From NCBI GenBank assembly GCA_012516075.1, contig JAAYXE010000070.1, positions 1 through 44,151 of the forward strand: a stretch of 44,151 bases of DNA, written 5' to 3'. Below are positions 24,505 through 31,709 of the stretch, in pieces; within the stretch, counting starts at the first letter, position 1; each line of letters starts with the position of its first letter. The notes beneath the pieces were generated by a model. That model was not told the DNA's origin and did not search any database. It saw only the letters and a list, made by a program, of their open reading frames with translations. The position numbers were made by a program, and so were the translations under genes. The stretch is from Chloroflexota bacterium (GTDB lineage Bacteria > Chloroflexota > Anaerolineae > Anaerolineales > UBA4823).

Positions 24505-27000
24505 ATGAACTCCTCAAGACCTGACCGCTGGTGGGACGTACCAGCAGCCGCCCTGCTCTTCGTTGCCCTCATGACAGCCGCCACAAGGCTGGTCGTCACC
24601 AACTGGACCGAAGAACTCAGAATTATACAGACTCTGACTCTGCTGGGCCTGGCCGCCGGACTGGCGCTGGGCTACAGCCGTTTTTCCCCGCGCATCGCGG
24701 GGTTGTTCGCCCTGGCCTACGGGCTTTTCACCACTGGCTGGCTGGTGGGCCTGACGCTGGGCCCGGGGATCGCCTGGCCCGAACGCATGGCCAGCATTGC
24801 CGGCCGCCTGGGCGTCATCATATACCAGCTCTTCTTCCGTGAGGCGATCTACGATTCGCTGCTCTTCGTGGTGATCATGAGCGCCCTGTTCTGGCTGTTT
24901 AGCGTGCATGCCGGCTACACGCTGGTGCGCTACGGCAACGGCTGGAAGGCGCTGCTTCCAGCCGGCCTGACGCTCTTCGTCATCCACTCCTTCGACCCGG
25001 CTATTGCCCGGCGTGCCTGGTATCTGGCCATCTTCCTGTTCTTCGCCCTGGTGCTGATCGCCCGCACCGCCTATCTGCACCAGCACAACCGCTGGCAGCA
25101 GAGCCGCACAGCCCTGCCGCCGCACCTGAGCCTGGACTTCATCCGCTTCACCCTGCTGGTGGCAGGGGTGATCGTGCTGCTTTCCTGGACGGTGCCGGCT
25201 GTCGCCAGCGGCATCCCGGCGGCCGAGCGGGCCTGGCAGCCGGTGCGCCAGCTGTGGAATGAGACCAAAGACCAGTTCGACCACGCGTTTGCTTCCCTTA
25301 AGTCGACCGTGGGGATCGTCAGCGACTATTACGGCGATTCGCTGGCCCTCGGCCGCGGCAACCGGCTGACCGACAGCCACGTATTCACGGCAGTGCCGCC
25401 CGCCAGCACGCCGCGCGGCACCCGCTTCTACTGGCGCGCCCGGGTGTACGACACCTACACGGGGACCGGCTGGGAGAGCAACAACAACCGGCGCGAATCC
25501 TTCCGCCCCGACCGGGACCTGCTGCGCCTGCGCAATCAGGCTGCGCGCTGGAACGGGTCGATCAAATTCGTCGCCGCTGCACCGCTGACCACCCTCTTCT
25601 CCCCCGCCGAACCACTGTGGGTCAGCCGCCCGGCGAGCATGGAAATGCAGTTGAATCCCGACGGCACGATCGAGATCATCTCGATCGTCGCCGGCTCACA
25701 GCTCCGCCAGGGTGAGGTCTACGAAGTGCAGGCTGCGATGACGCAGGCTTCGGTCGCCCAGCTGCGCCATGCGGGCACCGATTACCCCGACTGGGTGAAA
25801 GAGCGCTACCTGCAGCTCCCGCCCACGGTGACCGAGCGCACCCGCCGCCTGGCGGAAGAGATCACCGCGGGGCTGGACAACCCGTACGACAAGGTGGTGG
25901 CGATCACCAACTACCTGCGCGAAAACTACGCTTACAGTGAGACCGTGCCTGCCCTGCCCGAGGGACGGGACCTGGTTGACTGGTTCCTGTTCGACCTCAA
26001 GCAAGGCTTCTGCAATTACTACGCTTCGGCCGAGATCGTGATGCTGCGCTCGCTGGGCATACCGGCCCGCTGGGCCGTCGGCTACGCGCAGGGGGAGCGC
26101 GATGACGACGGCAGCTACATTGTGCGCCAGCGCGATTCACACGCCTGGCCGGAGGTCTACTTCCCCAACCTGGGCTGGGTAGAGTTTGAGCCCACGGCGT
26201 CGCAGCCGACGATCGTGCGCCCCGAGACCGAGGCCGAGGCGGAGGCGGCTGCCCGCGAAGCCTCTCCGATGCGCGAGGACTTCGAAGCGGAGCGTCTGCG
26301 CCGCCTGGAAGAGCTGACCCAGGGAGAACCGGCGCCCAACAACGTGCGCTTCACTCCCACACAGGCCGCGGCTGCACAGGTGGTCCGCTCAGGCTCTTAT
26401 TTAGGCATCGCGCTGATTGCGGCGCTGCTGGTCTGGTGGGCTGCCCGGCTGGTCTTCAACCTGCCTCCCCTGCCGGTGCTGTTCGTGAAAGCGCTGGAGC
26501 GTGCAGGAATGCGCGTGCCTAAATTCCTGCAGCGCTGGGCTGAGCTCTCCACCAACCGCCGCCCGCCGCAGATCAATGTGCTGCGCATTCCCATCGCCAT
26601 CGAGCGGACGATGCGGCGCGCCGGCCTGCGCCCGCCCGACTTCATCCGCAGATGGGCGCTGCAGGCTTCCATGCCCCCACTCACCCGGGCCTACCAGGAG
26701 ATCAACCACGCCCTGACGCGCCTGGGCAGGCAGCCGGAACCGAAGGATACGCCCTACGAGCGGGCCAGAGCGCTGGTGAGCATCATCCCGTCCGCGCGTG
26801 AAGCGGTGCAGACCCTGGTCGCCGAGTACCAGCGCCAGGTGTTCGGCCGCACCCCGGCCGATGTGGAGGCCGCCCAGCAGGCCGGGATCGAGATCCGCGG
26901 CCTGTCGTACCGCATTTATTTCCGGATGCGGCTGGAGCGGCTGCTGCGCCGCCTGCAGCGGCAGGACGTCCCCGCCTCGCGCCCGTCGTTTGGGGATTGA
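24505..27000 (+). CDS. Membrane transglutaminase-like protein (TgpA/DUF3488-type)
   Basis: 831 residues from the ATG at 24505, which has GGGGAA just upstream; a GTG at 24493 would add four residues. The N-terminus (about 15-235) has several hydrophobic helices, followed by a long extracytoplasmic region. The transglutaminase core has Cys503 in 'LKQGFCNYYASAEI', His546 in 'QRDSHAWPEVYF' and Glu562 in 'GWVEFEPTAS', where the third catalytic residue is usually Asp. Another membrane helix (about 630-650) is followed by a cytoplasmic C-terminal domain (DUF4129-like) ending near 'RLERLLRRLQRQ'. Related proteins act on cell-surface proteins or the wall; the substrate is unknown. It is monocistronic, with a strong terminator behind it. 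Confidence 0.88.
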   Translation: MNSSRPDRWWDVPAAALLFVALMTAATRLVVTNWTEELRIIQTLTLLGLAAGLALGYSRFSPRIAGLFALAYGLFTTGWLVGLTLGPGIAWPERMASIAGRLGVIIYQLFFREAIYDSLLFVVIMSALFWLFSVHAGYTLVRYGNGWKALLPAGLTLFVIHSFDPAIARRAWYLAIFLFFALVLIARTAYLHQHNRWQQSRTALPPHLSLDFIRFTLLVAGVIVLLSWTVPAVASGIPAAERAWQPVRQLWNETKDQFDHAFASLKSTVGIVSDYYGDSLALGRGNRLTDSHVFTAVPPASTPRGTRFYWRARVYDTYTGTGWESNNNRRESFRPDRDLLRLRNQAARWNGSIKFVAAAPLTTLFSPAEPLWVSRPASMEMQLNPDGTIEIISIVAGSQLRQGEVYEVQAAMTQASVAQLRHAGTDYPDWVKERYLQLPPTVTERTRRLAEEITAGLDNPYDKVVAITNYLRENYAYSETVPALPEGRDLVDWFLFDLKQGFCNYYASAEIVMLRSLGIPARWAVGYAQGERDDDGSYIVRQRDSHAWPEVYFPNLGWVEFEPTASQPTIVRPETEAEAEAAAREASPMREDFEAERLRRLEELTQGEPAPNNVRFTPTQAAAAQVVRSGSYLGIALIAALLVWWAARLVFNLPPLPVLFVKALERAGMRVPKFLQRWAELSTNRRPPQINVLRIPIAIERTMRRAGLRPPDFIRRWALQASMPPLTRAYQEINHALTRLGRQPEPKDTPYERARALVSIIPSAREAVQTLVAEYQRQVFGRTPADVEAAQQAGIEIRGLSYRIYFRMRLERLLRRLQRQDVPASRPSFGD

Positions 27001-27046
27001 GGGGGTACGGCGGGGGGAACTCATTTGTCTTTGGTAATTATCGAAG

Positions 27047-27071
27047 GGGCAGGTCTGAGACCTGCCCTTTT
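27047..27071 (+). terminator. Rho-independent terminator after the transglutaminase gene
   Basis: Perfect stem GGGCAGGTCT/AGACCTGCCC followed by TTTT. It lies between the convergent transglutaminase and PIN genes. Confidence 0.85.
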
Positions 27072-27115
27072 GTGTTCCCATTCGTTGAATCCTTTATGGA
27101 TGAATCCGAGCCCTC

Positions 27116-27616
27116 TTAAACACTGGACCGCCACCGGATGAGCCTTCGTTCACACTCACCAACCGGAAGCCTTGCACCCATTGCACATATACGCTCCAGC
27201 CTTTCGCAGGCAGCACCTGGTTCGAGAATCTGGCGATGAATCAGCTGGTCCAGAATCCAAAGAACGCCATGAACTTCCACGCCATGAGCTTCAGCTAATG
27301 CTCTCAACCTGCGGTCACCGGTCAACAGTACAGCATTCAGGTCTCTGGCGAGAATGAATGCAGCCAAATCCCTCATAGATAAATTTCTGTATTGATAACG
27401 AAAGTCGTACAACTGCTGAATAAGCGAAGGCCCCAACACATAAGGGTTGAGGCCCAGTAGTTCTAATTCATGCCATGAGAGGCAGACAAATTCCGGTATT
27501 GATAAATCTGGGATGAGAAACCGGTAGGGCAAGCGGAAGGTCTCTAAAAGGAGATTTCCGTTGTATACATCAATCCAGATGTTCGTATCTGTGACCAGAA
27601 GGGGCTGCGAAGACAT
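27116..27616 (-). CDS. PIN-domain protein (putative ribonuclease toxin)
   Basis: 166 residues. The PIN acidic residues are Asp10 ('LLVTDTNIWID'), Glu42 ('LSIPEFVCL'), Asp83 ('SMRDLAAFILA') and Asp101 ('VLLTGDRRLRALAE'), giving the full metal-binding set of a PIN nuclease. The ATG lies 47 nt inside the end of the upstream XRE-ImmA gene, so translation is coupled. XRE-ImmA/IrrE genes paired with PIN-like genes occur as toxin-antitoxin-like or regulatory modules; here the PIN protein would be the toxin. The C-terminal 40 residues are basic with several Cys. The pairing role is inference. Confidence 0.8.
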   Translation of the reverse strand: MSSQPLLVTDTNIWIDVYNGNLLLETFRLPYRFLIPDLSIPEFVCLSWHELELLGLNPYVLGPSLIQQLYDFRYQYRNLSMRDLAAFILARDLNAVLLTGDRRLRALAEAHGVEVHGVLWILDQLIHRQILEPGAACERLERICAMGARLPVGECERRLIRWRSSV

Positions 27617-28637
27617 CGTGATGGGGTTCTCCGGTCACCCATCCGTTCAAAGGCTCGCCCAGAAGTTCCTGAGCACGTGAACGAGAAATGAGATCTTCTG
27701 CAAGGGCTCGATACACCAGCAGTTTCAGCCGCTGCGGCCGTTCTTCTGGAATCTGCGCACCCGGCTCCTGCCGGTGCCAGCCTTGCTGCCGGAAAAACCG
27801 AAAATAATTCCGGGCAGTAGATTCCGAGATGATTTCTAAATCTTGAGCCCGGTATATCCAGGCCTGCATACTCAATCCATATTTCTGTTTGAGTAAAGCC
27901 AGTTCGTGGAGTTCAAGGCTGCTCCGTTTTTGCCCCAGTTCATGGCGCGCAGTGCTCGCCGGGACCAGGAAAGCGCCTGCAAACCGGTGAGCTGCTTTTT
28001 CCTCTTTCAGGGCACCAGAGATTTTTAAAACAAGATGCCCCATTTCATGGGCAATATTGAAACGCTGCCGGTCGCCGGGGATTTGCGCCCGGGTGACAAT
28101 TACCGGCTGCTCCCTGGCTTTAAAGGTGCAGGCGTCAAAATCATCGAAGCCGTCGACCACTCCGATTTTGAGTCCGCGATCCTCTATCAGCCAGGTCAGG
28201 TTCTCAATTGCATCCATCCCCAGATTCCAGCGCCGGCGGAGCTCTTCGGCAGCGGATTCGACTTCATCGAAAGAACCAACGGGAATTTCCGGCAGCACCT
28301 CTGGAGAGCCCTGGATGTGCAACAGATCCTCAAGCTCAAAATAGCGTTCCAGCCATTCCTGGATGCGGGCCTGAATCGCGTCCTGCTCTTTTACCCCCAG
28401 AGAAACGTGTTTCCGGAATGCCCGCACTTCCACGTTCTGCTGCAGAGGACGGAAAAAGTATTCCACCGGCACTTCCAGGGAACGGGCCAGCTGCAGCAGT
28501 ACAGAGGAGCTGGGTATATCACTGCCGCGCTCATATTTTGAAATCGCCATCGCGCTGATCCCCGCTGCTTCTGCCAGGGCGCGCTGGCTCATTTGGTTTG
28601 CCCTGCGGGCCAACCTGATGCGCTGCCCGATGGTCAT
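27570..28637 (-). CDS. XRE-family regulator fused to an ImmA/IrrE metallopeptidase domain
   Basis: 355 residues. Residues 5-60 form a helix-turn-helix of the XRE/Cro type ('MSQRALAEAAGISAMAISKY'). The ImmA/IrrE domain (about 150-260) carries the zinc-peptidase motif His197-Glu198-x-x-His201 ('IAHEMGHLVLK') and the downstream helix 'EKAAHRFAGAFLVP'. The C-terminal region (about 260-355) is of unknown role. Relatives cleave or relieve repressors in mobile elements and toxin-antitoxin modules. A promoter lies between the arms of an inverted repeat 30 nt upstream, as expected for autoregulation. The ATG is preceded by GAAGGAGGGAAG. The last 47 nt overlap the PIN gene. Confidence 0.88.
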   Translation of the reverse strand: MTIGQRIRLARRANQMSQRALAEAAGISAMAISKYERGSDIPSSSVLLQLARSLEVPVEYFFRPLQQNVEVRAFRKHVSLGVKEQDAIQARIQEWLERYFELEDLLHIQGSPEVLPEIPVGSFDEVESAAEELRRRWNLGMDAIENLTWLIEDRGLKIGVVDGFDDFDACTFKAREQPVIVTRAQIPGDRQRFNIAHEMGHLVLKISGALKEEKAAHRFAGAFLVPASTARHELGQKRSSLELHELALLKQKYGLSMQAWIYRAQDLEIISESTARNYFRFFRQQGWHRQEPGAQIPEERPQRLKLLVYRALAEDLISRSRAQELLGEPLNGWVTGEPHHDVFAAPSGHRYEHLD

Positions 28638-28666
28638 CTTCCCTCCTTCGTTCGTGACTGCCCTTC

Positions 28667-28704
28667 GGTTTACATTTTATCAAATTTAACTTATTTTGTA
28701 AACC
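28667..28704. promoter_or_regulatory. Operator-like inverted repeat of the XRE-ImmA operon
   Basis: Perfect 8-nt arms GGTTTACA (28667-28674) and TGTAAACC (28697-28704) separated by 22 nt. One arm overlaps the -35 and the other abuts the -10 of the promoter within, so binding of the HTH protein would block its own transcription. Confidence 0.7.
28674..28702 (-). promoter_or_regulatory. Promoter of the XRE-ImmA/PIN operon
   Basis: On the minus strand TTTACA (28702-28697), 17 nt, TAAAAT (28679-28674). It lies about 37 nt before the ATG and is nested in the operator. Confidence 0.7.
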
Positions 28705-29130
28705 TCCCGGGCCGCTGAAAGGAAAGAATTAGCGGTGAATACTCAGGGATCTTCTGTGTCAACCTTCCGGCCACCTTTCGAAATCGCTTACCATAACTGG
28801 TTTTTCATGCAGGCTTTTAGGTACGTTCAAGGGATCCCGTGCCCCACCAGTCAATGGGCACGGCGCGCAATGAGCAGCTGACGAGCTTCCTTGACCGTTG
28901 CCCGGAGAAGAATGACGGTCTTCGACGCAACGCCGTGCCTTTACAGGAAATTATCTAACCCAAGAAGGTGGTAAAAATCCACGCCCAAATTTATACCCTT
29001 AACAAACGCTTAACCTACGCATCCCCTACGACTCCTCTACGCCGGGCTAAGCAAGTCGTTGGTTGACTATCCTGCCCCGGAGTTTTACAATAACTGCACC
29101 CTTGAGCCGCAAGACTCACATCTGAACTGA

Positions 29131-29277
29131 AATACCGGCCTCTGCCGGACCGGATGGGCCTGTAGACGAAGGTAGTTTCTACGCGCCTGTATACCGGCAC
29201 GGCCAGGCACCCTCGCCGGGGAAGCCTGATGCCTCAGGGCTGCACTGCCGCACGCCTGGCCATCATCACATCCTCTG
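29131..29277 (+). promoter_or_regulatory. Structured leader upstream of the sortase gene (candidate cis-regulatory RNA)
   Basis: It contains CCGGC/GCCGG (29135-29148), GTAGA/TCTAC (29162-29182) and a perfect 8-bp stem GGCCAGGC (29201-29208) / GCCTGGCC (29254-29261) enclosing 45 nt with further pairing. I compared it mentally with the common riboswitch classes and found no match. Confidence 0.4.
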
Positions 29278-29287
29278 GAGTTCCTGA

Positions 29288-30034
29288 ATGCCGCTGTCTC
29301 GTCTGAAAAAGTTCATCGCTGCACTGCTCATCGCGTTCACCCTATTTCTGGCCCAATTCATTACCCCTTCCGGACTGGGAAACCCATCCGCACTCGCCCG
29401 CCAGTGGGCGTCCCCCGCTCAATCGTTCGAAACCGATTACCAGGCTGACAGCGCTCCGGCGCTGCCCGTCACGGATTACAATCTGCTGCCCTCCCTGCGC
29501 CGCGCCGAGGTGGAACCCTCCCCTGCCCGGATCCTTTCAGCCGAGCTGCGCAGTTTTATCGCCCAGGTCGCCGATGGGACCCCGGACGTGGTGCGCGGCG
29601 TGTATGTGGAAGGCGTGCTGGCCCTGCCGGTGATCGAACAGCCGGAAGGCGAGCCCGGTTTCGTCTCGCGCGAGATGGGTGTGATCACCCAGTTCAGAAG
29701 CGCTGCCCAGCGCGGCGTCACCGGCCTGCTGGCGCACAATTACCTTTCGGGGATGGAGTTTTACAATCTGGAGATCGGGCAGGAGGTGGTGATCGTCTAT
29801 GGAGACGGCACCCTGAGGATGTACCGCATCGTGGCCCGGCATGCCTACCAGAAGCTGGTCCCTTCCAGTTCCAAAAGCGATTACATCGACCTGGAGACCG
29901 GCGAACAGCTCACCACCTCGCAGGTATTCAAACGCTATTATGCCGGGGATCACCACGTCACGTTCCAGACCTGCCTGCAGAACCGTGGTCTGTCGAACTG
30001 GGGTCTGACGTTCTGGGTGGCCGAGCCCATCTAG
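29288..30034 (+). CDS. Sortase-like protein
   Basis: 248 residues. An N-terminal hydrophobic segment (about 8-28) would anchor it outside the membrane, and a Pro/Ala-rich spacer precedes the sortase beta-barrel (about 95-248). The catalytic His150 is in 'TGLLAHNYLSG' and Cys229 is in 'TFQTCLQNR', matching the TLxTC motif. In related proteins as I remember them the catalytic Arg follows in 'WGRLF'; here that position reads 'WGLTF', and the nearest Arg is 233, only four residues after Cys. It may use a different residue or have altered activity. GGAG 8 nt before the ATG sets the start. No obvious sortase-signal substrate gene is adjacent. A strong terminator follows. Confidence 0.8.
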   Translation: MPLSRLKKFIAALLIAFTLFLAQFITPSGLGNPSALARQWASPAQSFETDYQADSAPALPVTDYNLLPSLRRAEVEPSPARILSAELRSFIAQVADGTPDVVRGVYVEGVLALPVIEQPEGEPGFVSREMGVITQFRSAAQRGVTGLLAHNYLSGMEFYNLEIGQEVVIVYGDGTLRMYRIVARHAYQKLVPSSSKSDYIDLETGEQLTTSQVFKRYYAGDHHVTFQTCLQNRGLSNWGLTFWVAEPI

Positions 30035-30092
30035 ACTGCCCGGAGGAGGACCGGCGGGTACTGCCGCCTGAGGTCCTGAGTTGAACTACACG

Positions 30093-30118
30093 AAGCCCGG
30101 CCTGTGCCGGGCTTTTTT
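30093..30118 (+). terminator. Rho-independent terminator after the sortase gene
   Basis: AAGCCCGGC/GCCGGGCTT with a CTGT loop, running into TTTTTT. Confidence 0.92.
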
Positions 30119-30126
30119 ATGATCTC

Positions 30127-30150
30127 GCTCCCACGCGGGAGCGTGGGAGC
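30127..30150. repeat. Short perfect palindrome
   Basis: GCTCCCACGC (30127-30136) and GCGTGGGAGC (30141-30150) with loop GGGA. It lies directly after the sortase terminator, and its role is unknown. Confidence 0.6.
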
Positions 30151-30223
30151 ATAAAACCTGGGCGCTCCGCATCCATTGGTGTCCATACACAAACCAAGAT
30201 TCAACGCTTCGGCGCGTTAAATG

Positions 30224-30313
30224 CTTGAACCACTGAGGCGCTGATCTTCGCTGAAGCGCTGAAGAACCAGCTATCAGCGTTTCAGTCCCATTCAGTGCTT
30301 CAGCGGTTCAAAG
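30224..30313. repeat. Palindromic repeat family B, copy 1
   Basis: An imperfect inverted repeat whose arms read like CTTGAACCACTGAGGCGCTGA and its complement. The right part (30281-30313) is nearly identical to 33191-33222. Confidence 0.6.
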
Positions 30314-30478
30314 GGATTATTTCTCCCCCCCGCTTCCCAGGGGAATATTTATTCATCCGCGCCCTCCGAAACATCCGTGCCCATCTGCGTCCCCCACCTC
30401 CCGTAAATAAAAAGCGCCCGTGATCCTTCCATCACAGGCGCATTTCTGTAATCAACCTCTACCGCGCGAACCTGCTGA

Positions 30479-31519
30479 TCACCCTTTCAGGGGAAAGCCC
30501 GACGAGGCCCAGACGTTCAGGTCCTTGCCCACCAGGTACGCCTCCACCCCGGCCAGCGATTCCACCAGGGTGCGCGCCTGCTCCATCCCCAGGGCCATGA
30601 GGGCCGTCGCCAGCCCGTCCGCCCAGGTGACCGTCTCGGCGGTGACCGTCGCGCTGGCCAGATCGGGCGCAGAGCGCCCGGTGCGCGGGTTCAGGATGTG
30701 GTGCTGTGAGTAATCGGCGCTGAAGGGCTGGAAATAATCCCCCGAGGTGGCCACGGCGCGGTTGGTCACGCCCATGCGTGCCTGCAGACCGCCTTCATTG
30801 AACCGCGGCGCCCTGATGCCGATGGACCAGTCCTGCCGGTCCTCACGCTGACCAGCCGCCATGAGGTCGCCCCCGGCCTCCAGGAACACATCGGTGTACC
30901 CCAGCGCCCGAAGCACGTCAATGCCGGCGTCCACAATATACCCCTTGGCGATGCTGTCCAGGGTGACGGCCATGCCCGGCACTGCGAAGCTCACCCGCTG
31001 TCCATCGATCTGAATCTTCTCATAACCGCCCTTCTGCATGACCTCCGCGATCTCCTGCTCGCCGGGCAGTGCCGACTGAGCGGCGCGCCGGGCGTACAGG
31101 TCGTACAGCGGTTTGACGGTGATATCGTAGGCGCCGTCCGTCAGCTCGCTGATCCTGCGAGCGATGGCGAACAGCTCAATCAGGTGCGCATCGGCGGCCG
31201 GCAGCGCCCCGTCACGGTTGAGGACCGAGACCTGGCTGTCGGGCTTGAAGCGGCTGAACACGCTCTCGAGGGCCTGCATTTTGTCCAGGGAGCGGCTTGC
31301 GGCTTCGCGCGCGTCCGCCTGGTTGAGGCCCAGCAGGGTGATGTTCACAAGGGTGCCCATCAGCAGGCGCGTCTCGGAATAGCGCAGGCGCGGGTCGAGC
31401 TGCAGGGCGTGCAGGGCAAAGCCCGAGGCGCCCGCGGCGGCGACGATTTTCAATACATCGCGCCGGGTGATCGACCGTTTGCGCGTGTCGTTTTTCGCCT
31501 TCATCTCACCAGCGCCCAT
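30479..31519 (-). CDS. apbE: ApbE, FAD:protein FMN transferase
   Basis: 346 residues. It attaches FMN through a phosphoester to a Thr or Ser of target proteins outside the cytoplasm. The N-terminus has a twin-arginine motif ('SITRRDVLKIVAAAG', Arg19-Arg20) followed by a hydrophobic stretch, so Tat export is likely. The ApbE core is recognised by 'LMGTLVNITLLG', 'DGAYDITVKPLYDLY', 'TLDSIAKGYIVDAG', 'FLEAGGDLMAAGQ' and 'ADGLATALMALG'. It is the last gene of a three-gene module; the first encodes an FMN-domain protein with the target motif, its obvious substrate. The start at 31519 has GAGGTGG upstream and overlaps the small membrane gene by 14 nt. Confidence 0.93.
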   Translation of the reverse strand: MGAGEMKAKNDTRKRSITRRDVLKIVAAAGASGFALHALQLDPRLRYSETRLLMGTLVNITLLGLNQADAREAASRSLDKMQALESVFSRFKPDSQVSVLNRDGALPAADAHLIELFAIARRISELTDGAYDITVKPLYDLYARRAAQSALPGEQEIAEVMQKGGYEKIQIDGQRVSFAVPGMAVTLDSIAKGYIVDAGIDVLRALGYTDVFLEAGGDLMAAGQREDRQDWSIGIRAPRFNEGGLQARMGVTNRAVATSGDYFQPFSADYSQHHILNPRTGRSAPDLASATVTAETVTWADGLATALMALGMEQARTLVESLAGVEAYLVGKDLNVWASSGFPLKG

Positions 31520-31709
31520 CTCGCCACCTCAACAGACCGCTGCCCGCCAGCAGCACGATGTTCTGCACCTCCTGTGTCGAAACCGCCGCGGCGCTCTCGG
31601 TACGCAGCCCATACAGCAGATGCAGCAGCACCAACACAACTCCGGCAGTGACCAGCAGCAGGGTCACGATATCCCATTTGTTTGATTTTTGCGCGTCACC
31701 GTTTTCCAT
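31506..31709 (-). CDS. Small single-pass membrane protein of the flavinylation module
   Basis: 67 residues from the ATG at 31709, with one transmembrane helix ('WDIVTLLLVTAGVVLVLLHLLYGL') followed by a second, weaker hydrophobic stretch ('NIVLLAGSGLLRW'). An earlier in-frame ATG at 31784 would give 92 residues but lies deep inside the upstream gene. The gene overlaps the FMN-domain gene by 46 nt and ApbE by 14 nt, so all three are translationally linked. I do not recognise its family. Its place suggests an accessory or membrane-anchoring subunit of the redox protein, but that is inference. Confidence 0.55.
   Translation of the reverse strand: MENGDAQKSNKWDIVTLLLVTAGVVLVLLHLLYGLRTESAAAVSTQEVQNIVLLAGSGLLRWRDGRW

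Larger units (their letters stand above)
28638..29287. other. 650-nt intergenic region between the XRE and sortase genes
   Basis: The left end carries the XRE operator and promoter. The middle holds an inverted repeat with 9-nt arms GGCACGGCG (28857-28865) and CGCCGTGCC (28931-28939) around a 65-nt interior. The right end (about 29131-29277) is the structured leader of the sortase gene. No open frame here is convincing; the only one of any length (29015-29200, minus) overlaps the structured leader and has no recognisable product. Confidence 0.5.
30035..30478. other. Intergenic region after the sortase gene
   Basis: It holds the sortase terminator, a palindrome (GCTCCCACGC/GCGTGGGAGC, 30127-30150, 4-nt loop) and one copy of repeat family B (30224-30313). 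I see no gene in these 444 nt. Confidence 0.5.

Noticed and set aside
27570..28704. Complete prophage or integrative element around the XRE-ImmA gene
   Set aside because: No integrase, relaxase, phage structural gene or attachment repeats nearby; flanks are chromosomal housekeeping genes.
29131..29277. Assignment of the sortase leader to c-di-AMP, c-di-GMP or cobalamin riboswitch classes
   Set aside because: The conserved cores of these classes are not visible; kept only as an unassigned structured leader.
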